DNA of 64,000 nt from contig DKSK01000020.1 in assembly GCA_002472565.1 (NCBI GenBank), positions 6,130 through 70,129 on the forward strand, given 5' to 3'. Of the stretch, positions 1-9,685 are shown in pieces; position 1 is the stretch's first letter, and each line of letters begins with the position of its first letter. The notes under the pieces are model-generated. The model saw nothing but the letters and a program-made list of their open reading frames with translations, ran no database searches and was not told the origin of the DNA. A program made the position numbers and the translations under genes. This DNA comes from Bacteroidales bacterium UBA7258. Lineage in GTDB: Bacteria; Bacteroidota; Bacteroidia; Bacteroidales; UBA932.

Positions 1-1198
1 CCTCCACACCGAGGTTGCGGCCGTAGTCCACAACGGGCTTCAGGCCGCGGGGATATTTCACGCTGTCCGGCTCCCAATAGTCGGGATTATCCCAAATGTT
101 TTTGAAAGAACCCTTGGCAAGTTTTGAATTAGGACTCTTGCCGCTCTGCCAGCCGTCGTCAATCTGGAAATGAGTGATGCCGAGGGCCGCGGCCCGCTTG
201 ATTTCGGCGAGGCAGAAGGCTTCGTTCACCTTAGAATCCTGGCTGCGGTCGCCCCAGGTGTTCATCATGACCATCTCGTCGCGGCCCTCCTTCATGATGC
301 GGAGGTCCTTCTGATAGAGGCGGATTGCCTTCAGACAGGCTGTTTCGCCGCCGGTCCAGAGGCCAGTGGCGACTCCGTAGGCCCTCGTCCAGGCAGTGTC
401 GCCGAGGTCCTTGTCGGTGACTCCGAGGCCCGTGGCCTGGAAAACTCCGGCCTCGCAATAGAAATCGGAGCCTCCGTAGGCGAGCTCGCTGGATGAACAC
501 GGGGACTCTTTTATCATGAAGATTCCTCCGTCCGCGGTCATATCCCTGGCTATCAAAATATTGCCCCTGTAGCCTACCCTGCGGTAAGGGATGAAGTTCC
601 TTTCATAGACAAGGTTGTTGTTCCAGTCGGTGACATCCTGGAATTCCACGGCACGGGCCTTCCAGTGCATTCCGCCGGGGCGGAGCTGGTCTAGGATGGC
701 GCCTCCGCCAATCGTAGCCCGGGCGGCCTCCGAGGATTCGATGCCGCCGAGTTCCGAGGTCTGCTTCTCTCCGGAAGAGCCTACCGCCCCGCTTCCGCGC
801 AGGAAGGTAATGCAGGAAATCGCAGGAGAATCCGGGTAGACGGTGTAGACCCTCCTGACCCTCAGGCCGCCGAGGCTGTACTCAGCAACGGCCTCCAGCC
901 TCTCCTTGCGGATGCCGTCGGCCTCAAGTTCATGGACGGAGAAGTTGAAATCCCCGGCCTTGGCGGCCCCGGAAATCTGGAAATCCGGAGCGGAGCCCGA
1001 GTTCAGCCATATCTTGCCCGAAGACTTGTCTTCAAGAGAGAGGGTTCTCAGACCCTTGTCAGTCCAGACCAGCCTCCTTTCAATAAGGGAGTTGCCTATG
1101 GAAAGCGTGTCCCCTCTGCGGCCGACATAAGGAGTCCTGGCTCCGGAGACGAAGCCGGCGAGGAAGAGAAGCGCCAGGGTTATGAGGGCTCTTTTCAT
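1..1198 (-). CDS. GH36-like alpha-galactosidase, C-terminus beyond window
   Basis: Glycoside hydrolase of the melibiase clan, expected to release terminal alpha-galactose (or a related sugar) in the periplasm. About 399 codons are visible. The N-terminus is a signal peptide (MKRALITLALLFLAGFVSG), followed by a beta-rich domain. The barrel then begins, with MMNTWGDRSQD and FQIDDGWQSGK near residues 310-350; the DDGW motif is typical of GH36/GH27. The catalytic KWD-type nucleophile would lie beyond base 1, so activity cannot be judged. The start ATG overlaps the stop of the upstream oxidoreductase (ATGA), so the two are translationally coupled. It is the last gene seen of the first utilisation locus. 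The substrate within GH36 is not settled. Confidence 0.75.
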   Translation of the reverse strand, partial: MKRALITLALLFLAGFVSGARTPYVGRRGDTLSIGNSLIERRLVWTDKGLRTLSLEDKSSGKIWLNSGSAPDFQISGAAKAGDFNFSVHELEADGIRKERLEAVAEYSLGGLRVRRVYTVYPDSPAISCITFLRGSGAVGSSGEKQTSELGGIESSEAARATIGGGAILDQLRPGGMHWKARAVEFQDVTDWNNNLVYERNFIPYRRVGYRGNILIARDMTADGGIFMIKESPCSSSELAYGGSDFYCEAGVFQATGLGVTDKDLGDTAWTRAYGVATGLWTGGETACLKAIRLYQKDLRIMKEGRDEMVMMNTWGDRSQDSKVNEAFCLAEIKRAAALGITHFQIDDGWQSGKSPNSKLAKGSFKNIWDNPDYWEPDSVKYPRGLKPVVDYGRNLGVE

Positions 1199-3081
1199 CT
1201 TCCTCTGACAGTTACCAGCGGAGCGTCAAGCGTTTCGCCGAGGTTGAACTTCTGGTTGTCAGGCACGTCCGTCTTTCCCGTTCCCTTGTCCATCAAGGCC
1301 TTGAGCTCAGGCAGACGGTACCTGTAGACGTCGCGGGGAAGTTCCGAATGCTCCTTGCAGATAGAGGCGGCCATGCCGACTACCTCCCCCATCATGCCGC
1401 ATGTTCTCATGACCCTGACGGAGCCGAGGGCTACGTGGGTCACACTTATGTCGCGGCCCGCCATAAAGAGATTCGGGATGTTGCGCGAATAGAGACAGCG
1501 ATAAGGAACGGCGTAGGGGTAAATCTTGTTATGGACGGTAGCCGACTTGAAGGCTCCTCCAGGGAAACGGCTGTAATTCAGGGAATCAGGGAAATGAATA
1601 TCCAGGTCCCACGTCGTCGTAAAGGAGGCGTCTTCATGAAAAACCTGCTTGTCAATGTCGTCCTGTTTGAGAATGTAGTCACCAACGAGCCTTACAGACT
1701 CTCTTTTTCCTGATAGAAAGGCAACCCATGCCAAATCCCTATCAGTGAAATTCGTCTTGTTTTTCATGCCGTTCTTTAGAAAACTCCAGTTCGTATATAT
1801 AACCAGCAGGCTATAGTCACGGATCCTCTCAGCCTCAGATATCTGATCTCTGTCCATGCCGGTCTCCCACTTCCACTCCCCTCTCGTCGTCTTCTCGCAA
1901 TTGTCTTCGTTGATTTCGAGGCCGTAGCTGAATTCCGGGAAGGAGGTCCTGCGCCCCGTATCTTCCGAATACCACTGGACAGAAGCGCCCATGACCATGG
2001 AGTCGGCTTTTTCCGGTGCAAGGCTCTCGCCGAAATCGGAGCGGGCTTCCCTTCCGCTCATATGGTCGGCCCCGGCCATGAGGCCTATGACTCCGTCGCC
2101 CGTGCAGTCAGCGAAGAGAGGGGCCGAGAGAAGAGTCTCGCGTCCGGTCTCTATGTCGCTGACAATGACCGACTTGATGCTTCCGCCCTCTCCGGTCATG
2201 AGCCTGACGGCGTGGCAGTTCGGATAAAGGGTGACATTCTTCTCAGCCTCTATGAAGGCCTGCTTCTTCCCATCCTCGTAATTGGCCGCAGGCTGTGCGT
2301 TTCCCTGCCTCGACTGACCGAATTCGCGAATCATCCTGCCGAGCCCCTTATGAGGTCCTACTTCGATTCTGCCACCAAGATGGACTCTGATTTCAGAAGA
2401 ATTATTACCGCCAAGGACAGGACGGTCGTTCACGAGGGCGACCTTGCAGCCGAGCCTTGCCGCGGAGACGGCGGCGCACATTCCGGCAACTCCGCCGCCG
2501 ACGACCACAAGGTCATAGTCCCCGGCCCCGGAAGGAGATTCCGGCAGGCCCAGGGCCTTTCTCCGGAAAGCGGCCAGGGACGGAACTTCTGAAGGAGGAA
2601 TGTCTTCAGGGTCGTTGGTAAGATAGATGGCGTCGCAGCGGCCATCGAAGCCTGTCAGGTCGCAGAGAGCAAGGGTAGCCTGACCTTTCTTCAACATGGT
2701 CTTTCCTGCACTCTGCCATTCCCAGCATGACCCTTGGCAGCCAAGAGCATCTTTCGTGGTTCTCTTGCCATTAATCTTAAGGTAAAACTTTCCGGGGCCT
2801 TTCCCGGAAAACCAAGGTGAAGTCCAATTGAAAGTACGGACGAAGATGTAATATATACCCTCGTCAGGCACATCTATAGTGGTCTGGGCATCCTCCACCG
2901 GGCGGCCCATCCCATGGGCCAGGAGATACGGGGAACCCATCTGATCCATGAACTGCTGGTCCAGGGCCCAGCCTCCCTTTTCCCGGAAAGACTCGGACTC
3001 GATAAATAGGCCAGCCGCCCATCCCGGAAGGATGTACAGCATGGCCGATATCAACGAAACCACAATAAACTTCATCCGCAA
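1195..3081 (-). CDS. Exported FAD-dependent oxidoreductase with N-terminal beta domain
   Basis: 628 residues. A signal peptide (ends near WAAG, residue 24) is followed by a carbohydrate-binding-like beta domain of about 160 residues, marked by GGWALDQQFMDQMGSPYLLA. The FAD_oxidored-type Rossmann domain begins with GGGVAGMCAAVSAARLG near residue 195. A late GRDISVTHVALGSVRVMRT segment is typical of this family in Bacteroidota loci. The redox substrate is unknown; by location it should act on a sugar or glycoside in the periplasm. FAD proteins exported by Sec must acquire cofactor outside, which is unusual but common to this family. The gene lies 7 bp after the DUF4832 gene upstream and overlaps the galactosidase downstream, so it is operonic. 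Confidence 0.75.
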   Translation of the reverse strand: MRMKFIVVSLISAMLYILPGWAAGLFIESESFREKGGWALDQQFMDQMGSPYLLAHGMGRPVEDAQTTIDVPDEGIYYIFVRTFNWTSPWFSGKGPGKFYLKINGKRTTKDALGCQGSCWEWQSAGKTMLKKGQATLALCDLTGFDGRCDAIYLTNDPEDIPPSEVPSLAAFRRKALGLPESPSGAGDYDLVVVGGGVAGMCAAVSAARLGCKVALVNDRPVLGGNNSSEIRVHLGGRIEVGPHKGLGRMIREFGQSRQGNAQPAANYEDGKKQAFIEAEKNVTLYPNCHAVRLMTGEGGSIKSVIVSDIETGRETLLSAPLFADCTGDGVIGLMAGADHMSGREARSDFGESLAPEKADSMVMGASVQWYSEDTGRRTSFPEFSYGLEINEDNCEKTTRGEWKWETGMDRDQISEAERIRDYSLLVIYTNWSFLKNGMKNKTNFTDRDLAWVAFLSGKRESVRLVGDYILKQDDIDKQVFHEDASFTTTWDLDIHFPDSLNYSRFPGGAFKSATVHNKIYPYAVPYRCLYSRNIPNLFMAGRDISVTHVALGSVRVMRTCGMMGEVVGMAASICKEHSELPRDVYRYRLPELKALMDKGTGKTDVPDNQKFNLGETLDAPLVTVRGR

Positions 3082-3088
3082 AAGACAA

Positions 3089-4711
3089 CTAGTCAGAGAC
3101 TGTCATGTCTGAAAGTTTCAGCCAACCTCTCGAAGTAATATCTCCGTTCACGGCAAGCTTGATTGCCGTCTTGGTTGTATCTCCGGTAGTGTCGACTATA
3201 CCGATAGCCCAGGTATATTTGCCCGCCGGCACGTCGAGAGTTCCGTCCAGAGTGTAAGGGAAGGCGGTTCCGTCAACCCATTCCGAAGGGTCCGTCTTAG
3301 TGTCAATATAGACCTTCTTGACAGCTCCGTCGGCATCGAGCAGAGCCACGGCAACCCTGTATTTGTAGTTCCACTGAGGAAGGTTGTCAGGCAGATAGCC
3401 CCAGCCCATGTTCCTCCATCGGTAGGAAACGGAGAATCTGGAGCCGGCGGAGGCAGATTCAGGAAGAGTGACCTGGTCAGGATAAACCCTATAACCACCT
3501 TCAGCAACAAAACGCTGGACGAGAGAGAAAGCATCCTCGAACCATGAAGCCGTCTCAGCACCGACCCTGAAATCCATCATGTTGACATGGGCCTCCTGCG
3601 ACTGCTCGAATTCGCCTTTGCGCACATCCTCAGGATGTCCTTGGCGATAACCAGCAGGATCATTCCAGTAGCTGTGCTGGTTAACGATATATCCTCCTTC
3701 CATGATGATAGGCCTTTTGAACTTGTAGTTTGCGGCTATGCCCTTCTCCCACGTAGAATATCCCCAGCTGGGGTTGGTCATACCAAAAGCGTCATGGCGC
3801 AGGCAATAGCCGTTCTGAACGGCAAGAGCTATCATGGCCTCACTGTTTGGATTAGGAGTCCCGGTACTGGTCGGATGACCAATTACGCGGTGATAGTTGA
3901 TCACAAGAGGAATCTTGGTAAAATTCTTAGCATAGAGCTTTGTAATCCAGTCGAGAACCTCACGCTTAAGAGTCTCCGTATTCTCATTAACGGCCGAGCA
4001 ATTATCTGTATCGTAGGCAACACTGTGTCCCTCTCCCCACTTTCCGAGTCCGTACCCGTCAATGAAAGCACACTTGACCGGATCATTGAATTCCTTGGCG
4101 AAAGCCTCCACAAACTTCGCATAGTACTTCTGAAAAACAGGATCCTGAGGCATAGGTGTCTTTCTGTCAGGATGTTTAGGATCGTCTATGGCATAAGCGG
4201 CACCGGCGTCAATGACGAACTGGGGAGTGTTAGCGCCCTGGTCTCTTCCATCGACGACTATTCTGAAGGCAATCGGAAGTCCCCGGTCCCAAGCCGCATG
4301 AATCAGCTTGTAAATATTGCTGGCCGGATCATTCCAGGCATAGACACCGTCAGCCGGATTCATCTTCGCCCAGCTCGTACGCATATACACTGCAGAAGCA
4401 TAATCTACGACTTTAACGGCCTGTCCGAGGGTAGGCACCACATATTCCATATTAAAGTACTCAGGCTTTGAATTCGCACCTACATACATAACCCAGCCGG
4501 ACAGAGGATTTCTTAAGACCTTCGAAGAGTTATACTTCGGTTTGACGACCACCGTTTTTCCGTCTCCGGAATCGGGCTTTTCAGGATCATAACCGCTTGC
4601 ATTCTTTGTACAGCCGCATGATGTTGCGCTCAATTGCAACGCAAGAATCGACAGCCCCACAATCTTAAGTCCCAGAGATTTGATTACACCGGCTTTTGTC
4701 AAAATATCCAT
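3089..4711 (-). CDS. DUF4832/DUF4874-type lipoprotein, copy 1
   Basis: 540 residues. The N-terminal hydrophobic segment ends in ATSC (Cys32), a plausible lipobox. The core starts with RNPLSGWVMYVG. It continues as a barrel-like domain with RTSWAKMNPADGVYAW, a FIDGYGLGKWGEGH segment and RHDAFGM, and ends in a beta-sandwich. These are hallmarks of DUF4832/DUF4874 proteins, which resemble glycoside hydrolase barrels. The exact catalytic activity is not known to me. GlyLysTrpGlyGlu in the middle is a candidate catalytic loop. A paralogue of almost equal length follows 15 bp away, so this is a tandem duplication. It is probably a surface or periplasmic hydrolase of the first utilisation locus. Confidence 0.7.
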   Translation of the reverse strand: MDILTKAGVIKSLGLKIVGLSILALQLSATSCGCTKNASGYDPEKPDSGDGKTVVVKPKYNSSKVLRNPLSGWVMYVGANSKPEYFNMEYVVPTLGQAVKVVDYASAVYMRTSWAKMNPADGVYAWNDPASNIYKLIHAAWDRGLPIAFRIVVDGRDQGANTPQFVIDAGAAYAIDDPKHPDRKTPMPQDPVFQKYYAKFVEAFAKEFNDPVKCAFIDGYGLGKWGEGHSVAYDTDNCSAVNENTETLKREVLDWITKLYAKNFTKIPLVINYHRVIGHPTSTGTPNPNSEAMIALAVQNGYCLRHDAFGMTNPSWGYSTWEKGIAANYKFKRPIIMEGGYIVNQHSYWNDPAGYRQGHPEDVRKGEFEQSQEAHVNMMDFRVGAETASWFEDAFSLVQRFVAEGGYRVYPDQVTLPESASAGSRFSVSYRWRNMGWGYLPDNLPQWNYKYRVAVALLDADGAVKKVYIDTKTDPSEWVDGTAFPYTLDGTLDVPAGKYTWAIGIVDTTGDTTKTAIKLAVNGDITSRGWLKLSDMTVSD

Positions 4712-4726
4712 CTTTTCTTTGAATTA

Positions 4727-6355
4727 TTACTGAACCGATATCTGCTTGATTTTCAGCCAACCGCCATCGGTATACTCGCCGGCTGCACTTAGGTAGATTC
4801 CGATCTTGAAATCCCCTGATTTTTCATTACTCAGATACTTATCCACAACCCCGACCGCAAAGTCATAGTCACCGACAGGGATTCCCTCTGGAGAGAACGA
4901 CATCTCATAAGACAACCTGCCTCCTGTAAGATCATGGAGATGGGCGTTGTCATCATAGTAAAGGGCATAACCGCCGGCTGTTTTGACTACCTTTCCGGTG
5001 TTGCGATCGAGTATTGCGAAAGCTACGGCAAATCTGTCTTTGTACTGCTTGATATTGGTAGGGCAATATGCATGTCCCACGTTCACCCAGCGATGCCGTA
5101 AAGTATAGGTCTTTCCATTTACAATCTTTACGGGAAAGGTAACTTTGTCAGGCAGGACTTTGTAACAGCCCTCCTCGGAGAATTGGCGGACAAGGTCAAA
5201 GGCATCATTGAACCATGAATATGTTTCCCCCTTCTCGATGTTTTCACTGTAACGTAAATCCATCATATTGACATAAGCCCCCTGCATCTCGGCAAATTCA
5301 CCTTCTCTAAGAGATCTCACGTCAGGATAGTCACTTGAGAAGTCGTGCTGACCCTGGACCCAGCCACCTTCTCCAAGAACCGGGACTTTGAATCTCCAGT
5401 TGGCTATGAAATTTCTTTCCCAGGTTCCATAGCCGTAGTCTGCCTTCATGCCGAAGGCATCATGCCTCATCGAGAAGCCTTTTTCTATCGCCCTATTCAA
5501 AAGCACAGCAGAAAGCGGATCTTTACTGCCAGAGCCTTTGGTCGAGCCTACATTTTTGTGATAATTGGTAAATACCGGGATCCTGTCAAAGGCGTTGACG
5601 TACAAATCAGTAACCCAGTCAAAGACAGCTTCTCTCGGGGTCTCATCGCCAGTCGAATAGACACAGGTATGGTACTCTCCCCATTTCCCCATTCCAAGGC
5701 CGCTGATGAACTCAACCCTTGACGGGTCGTTATACTCTTTAGCCATGGCTTTGATGAATCTTTCATAGCACTCCTGGAATACCGGGTTGTCGGGATAAGG
5801 AGACCACACATCCATTGAGCCTGTCTTTGTCCAAAAACCTCCGACAGTGTCGGAACCATACTTTTCTATGATTTTATTCCTTACGTATTCCGGAGTACAG
5901 AACTGATGTTTGTCTCGGCTGTCAGTAGTGAGCGTAAAGGCAAGTTTCATCCCCCTCTCTGCGGCGCCTTCCGTCAATTTCCTAAGACTCTGCGCTTTAG
6001 GAGTATTAACTCCCTTGTCCCAGATATAGACACCTTCTTCCGGCTCAAAATCCGACCATGGTCCTCTTATATAAAGCACCGTAGCATAATCAGATACTTT
6101 AATCTCGCCTGCAGAAGAGTGGAAGGAGTCGTAAGTTTTCCATAACTTATCCGGATCGTCCACAAGAGGTGCATACATCACCCATCCGCAAAGCGGATTC
6201 TTGCGTATAGTCTTTCTGTCGGAATTAAAGGTCACTTCCTCATAGACCTTTGAATTGTCTGTATCTTTCTTGTCCGGGCCATCGGTCCCGCTCTTCGAGC
6301 AGGAGACGACGGTCAGGACAACAGAAAGAACAATGAATGGGATTCTTATTCTCAT
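4727..6355 (-). CDS. DUF4832/DUF4874-type lipoprotein, copy 2
   Basis: 542 residues. The signal peptide ends in TVVSC (Cys19), a lipoprotein site. It shares the whole architecture of the neighbouring copy: KNPLCGWVMYAPL, GPWSDFEPEEGVYIW, SGLGMGKWGEYHTC, RHDAFGM and a C-terminal sandwich. The two copies differ across most positions, so the duplication is old and they may have split specificity. It sits directly after the SusE/F-like gene (9 bp) in the same transcript. The function is inferred only from fold family and location: a likely glycoside hydrolase acting on the ligand of the first SusCD pair. Confidence 0.7.
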   Translation of the reverse strand: MRIRIPFIVLSVVLTVVSCSKSGTDGPDKKDTDNSKVYEEVTFNSDRKTIRKNPLCGWVMYAPLVDDPDKLWKTYDSFHSSAGEIKVSDYATVLYIRGPWSDFEPEEGVYIWDKGVNTPKAQSLRKLTEGAAERGMKLAFTLTTDSRDKHQFCTPEYVRNKIIEKYGSDTVGGFWTKTGSMDVWSPYPDNPVFQECYERFIKAMAKEYNDPSRVEFISGLGMGKWGEYHTCVYSTGDETPREAVFDWVTDLYVNAFDRIPVFTNYHKNVGSTKGSGSKDPLSAVLLNRAIEKGFSMRHDAFGMKADYGYGTWERNFIANWRFKVPVLGEGGWVQGQHDFSSDYPDVRSLREGEFAEMQGAYVNMMDLRYSENIEKGETYSWFNDAFDLVRQFSEEGCYKVLPDKVTFPVKIVNGKTYTLRHRWVNVGHAYCPTNIKQYKDRFAVAFAILDRNTGKVVKTAGGYALYYDDNAHLHDLTGGRLSYEMSFSPEGIPVGDYDFAVGVVDKYLSNEKSGDFKIGIYLSAAGEYTDGGWLKIKQISVQ

Positions 6356-6363
6356 GGCATACT

Positions 6364-7701
6364 TTACTTCGTCTCGAATCTGATTCTCATGTTCCTGAGA
6401 TCAAAGACGATGAAGTTGGTTCCCTTGTTGCACTTGAAATAGTTACCTCGTATATCAGTTCCCCCTGACATTGGCATCCATGTACCAAGGGCCAGATTCT
6501 GGGTGTAGTCCGAGCCCTTGTCTTGAATTCCGTCACCATCACTGTCGATACGAGCCGGAGCGAACTGGTAGGCGTTGTTCGCATTATACTCCTCTTCAGA
6601 TCCATCGCCATTTCCATCATAGACGTATTTCGAGATTATGGAGAAACTTGTTCTGCCATCGCCGTTATTGATAGGATCGCCTTTGTATACGAGTACCTGA
6701 GGATCAGCGAGACTTTGGGTGAGCTTAAGGTCTTTACCATATTTAGCCCAGCCGGCGGTTGCTCCTCTGAGCCATAGATTCGTCACTACGGTAGTGATAG
6801 GCGTGAGGCTGGCATTAGAGTTCGGCTGCCAGGTAACGGTGAACGGTTCATTGAACTTGTTTTCCGGAGAATAGATGGTTACGGTCTTGTCGAGCATATC
6901 TATCACGATTCTATAATCCCCGGATGAAGGAATTTGCCAACTGATTCCGTCAGGAGCGGTGCCGTCTTCGTTCTCTCCGAGCATCTTGGCAGGAAGAGTT
7001 ACACCATCCTGGAAAGTACCGTCCCCCTGAGGAGAAATGTATTGAGTAAGTCCTTCATAGCTTACAGGGATGGTCAGGCCGCCCTCCTTAAGATTGGAAA
7101 CTATGGCATAGACATAATCATTCTCAAGAGTCTTGGTCACGATCTGTCTGGAAATTCCCGTTTTTGCAGAGCCAGAGATGTAGACCACATCAGCGTCAAA
7201 GACTACAGGACGATATGGTCTCACATCCACATCGACCGTTCTGGATTCTGGCATAATGAATTTATCTCCACCGCTCCACTTTGCTATGACTTTAAATGAT
7301 AGCGTCACGTCCTCAGATACCGGCTGTCCCCATAGATTGGTAATGTAGGACTGCAGCTGGGCGGTGGTGAAGGAGCGAGAGAAGACACCGTCGTCTTCGA
7401 CGTTTCTTATCACGGTAGATGTTCCGAACTGATTGACCTTCAAGTCAAGCATCGTAACATAGGTCACGAGATATTCTTCAGGCATCTCTCGTGCCGGAGT
7501 CCAGGTAAAGGTTACTACGGGTTCGTCCGCGGGGGTGTTCTCTACCAGCTTCATCGAGGTCTCCGAAGAGGTCAGAGTCATCGTCTCCTTGTTATCAAGG
7601 ATGTAGGAGTTGTCATATTCATCGTAATTGTTCGAGCAGGCGGCCAGAGAGACCACAGCCACGACAAACGATGCTGATTTAAGTATTTTCATATTCAACA
7701 T
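6364..7701 (-). CDS. SusE/SusF-like outer-membrane binding lipoprotein
   Basis: 445 residues. The lipobox is SLAAC (Cys22). ATG codons occur at residues 1 and 4, and the second (MKILKSASF) is the more usual signal-peptide start. The N-terminal part, with VTFTWTPAREMPEEYLVTYVTMLDLK, is a SusE-type immunoglobulin-like domain. Later repeats contain a SGDYRIVIDMLDKTVTIYS segment typical of the starch-binding-like modules of SusE/F. The protein would be a cell-surface glycan-binding protein assisting the SusCD complex. It follows susD by 29 bp in the same orientation. The ligand is not predictable from sequence. Confidence 0.7.
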   Translation of the reverse strand: MLNMKILKSASFVVAVVSLAACSNNYDEYDNSYILDNKETMTLTSSETSMKLVENTPADEPVVTFTWTPAREMPEEYLVTYVTMLDLKVNQFGTSTVIRNVEDDGVFSRSFTTAQLQSYITNLWGQPVSEDVTLSFKVIAKWSGGDKFIMPESRTVDVDVRPYRPVVFDADVVYISGSAKTGISRQIVTKTLENDYVYAIVSNLKEGGLTIPVSYEGLTQYISPQGDGTFQDGVTLPAKMLGENEDGTAPDGISWQIPSSGDYRIVIDMLDKTVTIYSPENKFNEPFTVTWQPNSNASLTPITTVVTNLWLRGATAGWAKYGKDLKLTQSLADPQVLVYKGDPINNGDGRTSFSIISKYVYDGNGDGSEEEYNANNAYQFAPARIDSDGDGIQDKGSDYTQNLALGTWMPMSGGTDIRGNYFKCNKGTNFIVFDLRNMRIRFETK

Positions 7702-7730
7702 GTTCTAAAACGTAGACAAAGTTCTGACTG

Positions 7731-9674
7731 CTACCAACCCGGGAGCTGTCTGAGATTAGGATTTCTGTCGATGTCATCCTGAGGGACAGGCCACCAGTAA
7801 CTCAAGAATTTTCTCTCCTGATACTTGGTTCGCACATAGAAGTCGTCGCGGGTAGTTGCCATCATGTTCATGCCGTAGAACGGACCGTCAAGCACACTCT
7901 CTGCAAGCTTCCATCTCCTGAGGTCATTCCAGCGCAGACCCGATTCGCAGTTAAGCTCAATCCTCCTTTCTCGGCGTATGAGGTCTCTGAGTTCATTCTG
8001 AGAAGGAACTTGAAGTTCGGCACTGCCGTATTCAGGGATGCCCGCCCTCGCGCGAATCTTGTTGACATACTTGAGGATCTCGCTCTTGTTGGCGTCGTAC
8101 TGGTTCACGCCGTCGGACACGCTGTACTCGTAGAGGCTCTCCGCATAGGAGAGGTAGGCCTCGGCAAGCCTGTAGACGATTCCGTGCCTCTTGTTGTACT
8201 GGCCGGAAGAAGAACTTCCGCAATAGTCAGGCGCTATCCTCTTCTTCATGAGGTAGCCGGCGGTAGGATAATCGGAACCGGACTTACCGTCTTCCTTCTG
8301 GAAGAAAAAGTTCACATTCTTTCTTGGAGGCAGCTGAGACGTCTGGTCCTTGTGAGTCTTGGCCCAGTTGAAAGACTCGTTGTACATCACTGAGATATAG
8401 AAACGAGGCTCTCGGTTGCAATACATATTGTAGGTTCCTTTCTCGGTGATAACATTCTCTTCACTACCATCGACCCCCTTAGGGTTGTTGTAGAAGTACC
8501 TGGTATCTGCGGAGAAATCTGAAGTAGAGTAACCATTTTCGGAATAGCCTGAATCCTTGTTGATGATAGGGGTACCATCGGCACCATAACCCGTTATCGC
8601 GACCTTCCCGTTGGCCATGAAGAAGGCATCTACCAGATTCTGAGTTACGCCAAAGACTCCCGACTGATTCTGGATGCTCTTAGGAGCAGACTTAAGGTCG
8701 AGCCAACCCGGTCCGTCCTCTGTTCTCGGCATTATTATTTCGTAATTGCCTTGGTTCCTTCTGAGCATGAGAGCGCCAAAATAGCTCATATAAGGGTCGG
8801 AGTGACCGTTGACATATTCGGCTTCATAAAGTTTGTAGCCGTTAGCCTCCGCTGCATCTATGAGCTCCTTATTAGCATCGGCCGCCTCTTTCCAGCGCTG
8901 TGGATCATAGGTTGAGCTGAATATTTTATCACCGTCACAGTTCACTACTCCTTGCATGTCAGGGTTACCATTCACTAGAGGGCTTGCGGCGAAAGTCAGA
9001 AGCCTTGCACGCATAGCCAGAGCCCACAGTGAAGTGGCGCGGCCATAAGAGTTCGCCTGGTCCGAATAAGAGACAGGAAGCTGTTTGGAAACTTCTTCCA
9101 GCTCGTTGGCGCACCAGTCTACGACCTCATAGAAAGGACGCTGCTTAAGCATAAGGTCAGAGGCATTCGTCGTAGGGGCTGCTTCGGAAATTATGGGCAC
9201 TGAACCATAGGTCATAACCAGAAGAGAATGATAGTATGCGATGAAAAACCTGCATTCTGCCTTCATGATGTCGATATCCTTCTGGGAGACATCGGTTAAC
9301 GCATGCGCATTGGCAATGAAAATGTACGCGGAACGGATTCTCTTAGGAAGGTCTTTCCAGAAATTAATTATCTGTCCGTCACTCGGAGTCCAGTTACCAA
9401 CCTGATAATTGCAGACTTTGTTGCCGACCGCAATCCACTCGGCAGGGGTTGCTGCATCATCGCCGATCGTATCCCAGTTCGAGTCGGCGTAGGTCTGAGG
9501 GATGCCGTCATATATGTAGGCAAGCCACCTGTAGAGGTTTTTGCTATTCTCGAAAGTGGTCTTGAGGTCCAGCTGGTCGTCAGGCCTCTTGTCGAGGTAG
9601 TCCGAGCATCCGGCGAAGATTCCGAGACCGAGAAGAATCTCGGCTATGTAAATAAATAATCTATACTGTTTCAT
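7731..9674 (-). CDS. SusD/RagB-family surface glycan-binding lipoprotein
   Basis: 647 residues, somewhat longer than the usual 500-600. The signal peptide ends at IFAGC (Cys23), followed by SDYLDKRPDDQLDL, the classical SusD start. The helical TPR-like core contains ARLLTFAASPLVNG. The C-terminus holds RRERRIELNCESGLRWNDLRRWKLAE and finishes in PNLRQLPGW, both diagnostic. It forms the lid of the TonB-dependent SusC channel and captures oligosaccharide. It lies 11 bp downstream of its susC partner. Regulation is presumably by the upstream HTCS. Confidence 0.93.
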   Translation of the reverse strand: MKQYRLFIYIAEILLGLGIFAGCSDYLDKRPDDQLDLKTTFENSKNLYRWLAYIYDGIPQTYADSNWDTIGDDAATPAEWIAVGNKVCNYQVGNWTPSDGQIINFWKDLPKRIRSAYIFIANAHALTDVSQKDIDIMKAECRFFIAYYHSLLVMTYGSVPIISEAAPTTNASDLMLKQRPFYEVVDWCANELEEVSKQLPVSYSDQANSYGRATSLWALAMRARLLTFAASPLVNGNPDMQGVVNCDGDKIFSSTYDPQRWKEAADANKELIDAAEANGYKLYEAEYVNGHSDPYMSYFGALMLRRNQGNYEIIMPRTEDGPGWLDLKSAPKSIQNQSGVFGVTQNLVDAFFMANGKVAITGYGADGTPIINKDSGYSENGYSTSDFSADTRYFYNNPKGVDGSEENVITEKGTYNMYCNREPRFYISVMYNESFNWAKTHKDQTSQLPPRKNVNFFFQKEDGKSGSDYPTAGYLMKKRIAPDYCGSSSSGQYNKRHGIVYRLAEAYLSYAESLYEYSVSDGVNQYDANKSEILKYVNKIRARAGIPEYGSAELQVPSQNELRDLIRRERRIELNCESGLRWNDLRRWKLAESVLDGPFYGMNMMATTRDDFYVRTKYQERKFLSYWWPVPQDDIDRNPNLRQLPGW

Positions 9675-9685
9675 ACTGACGATTT

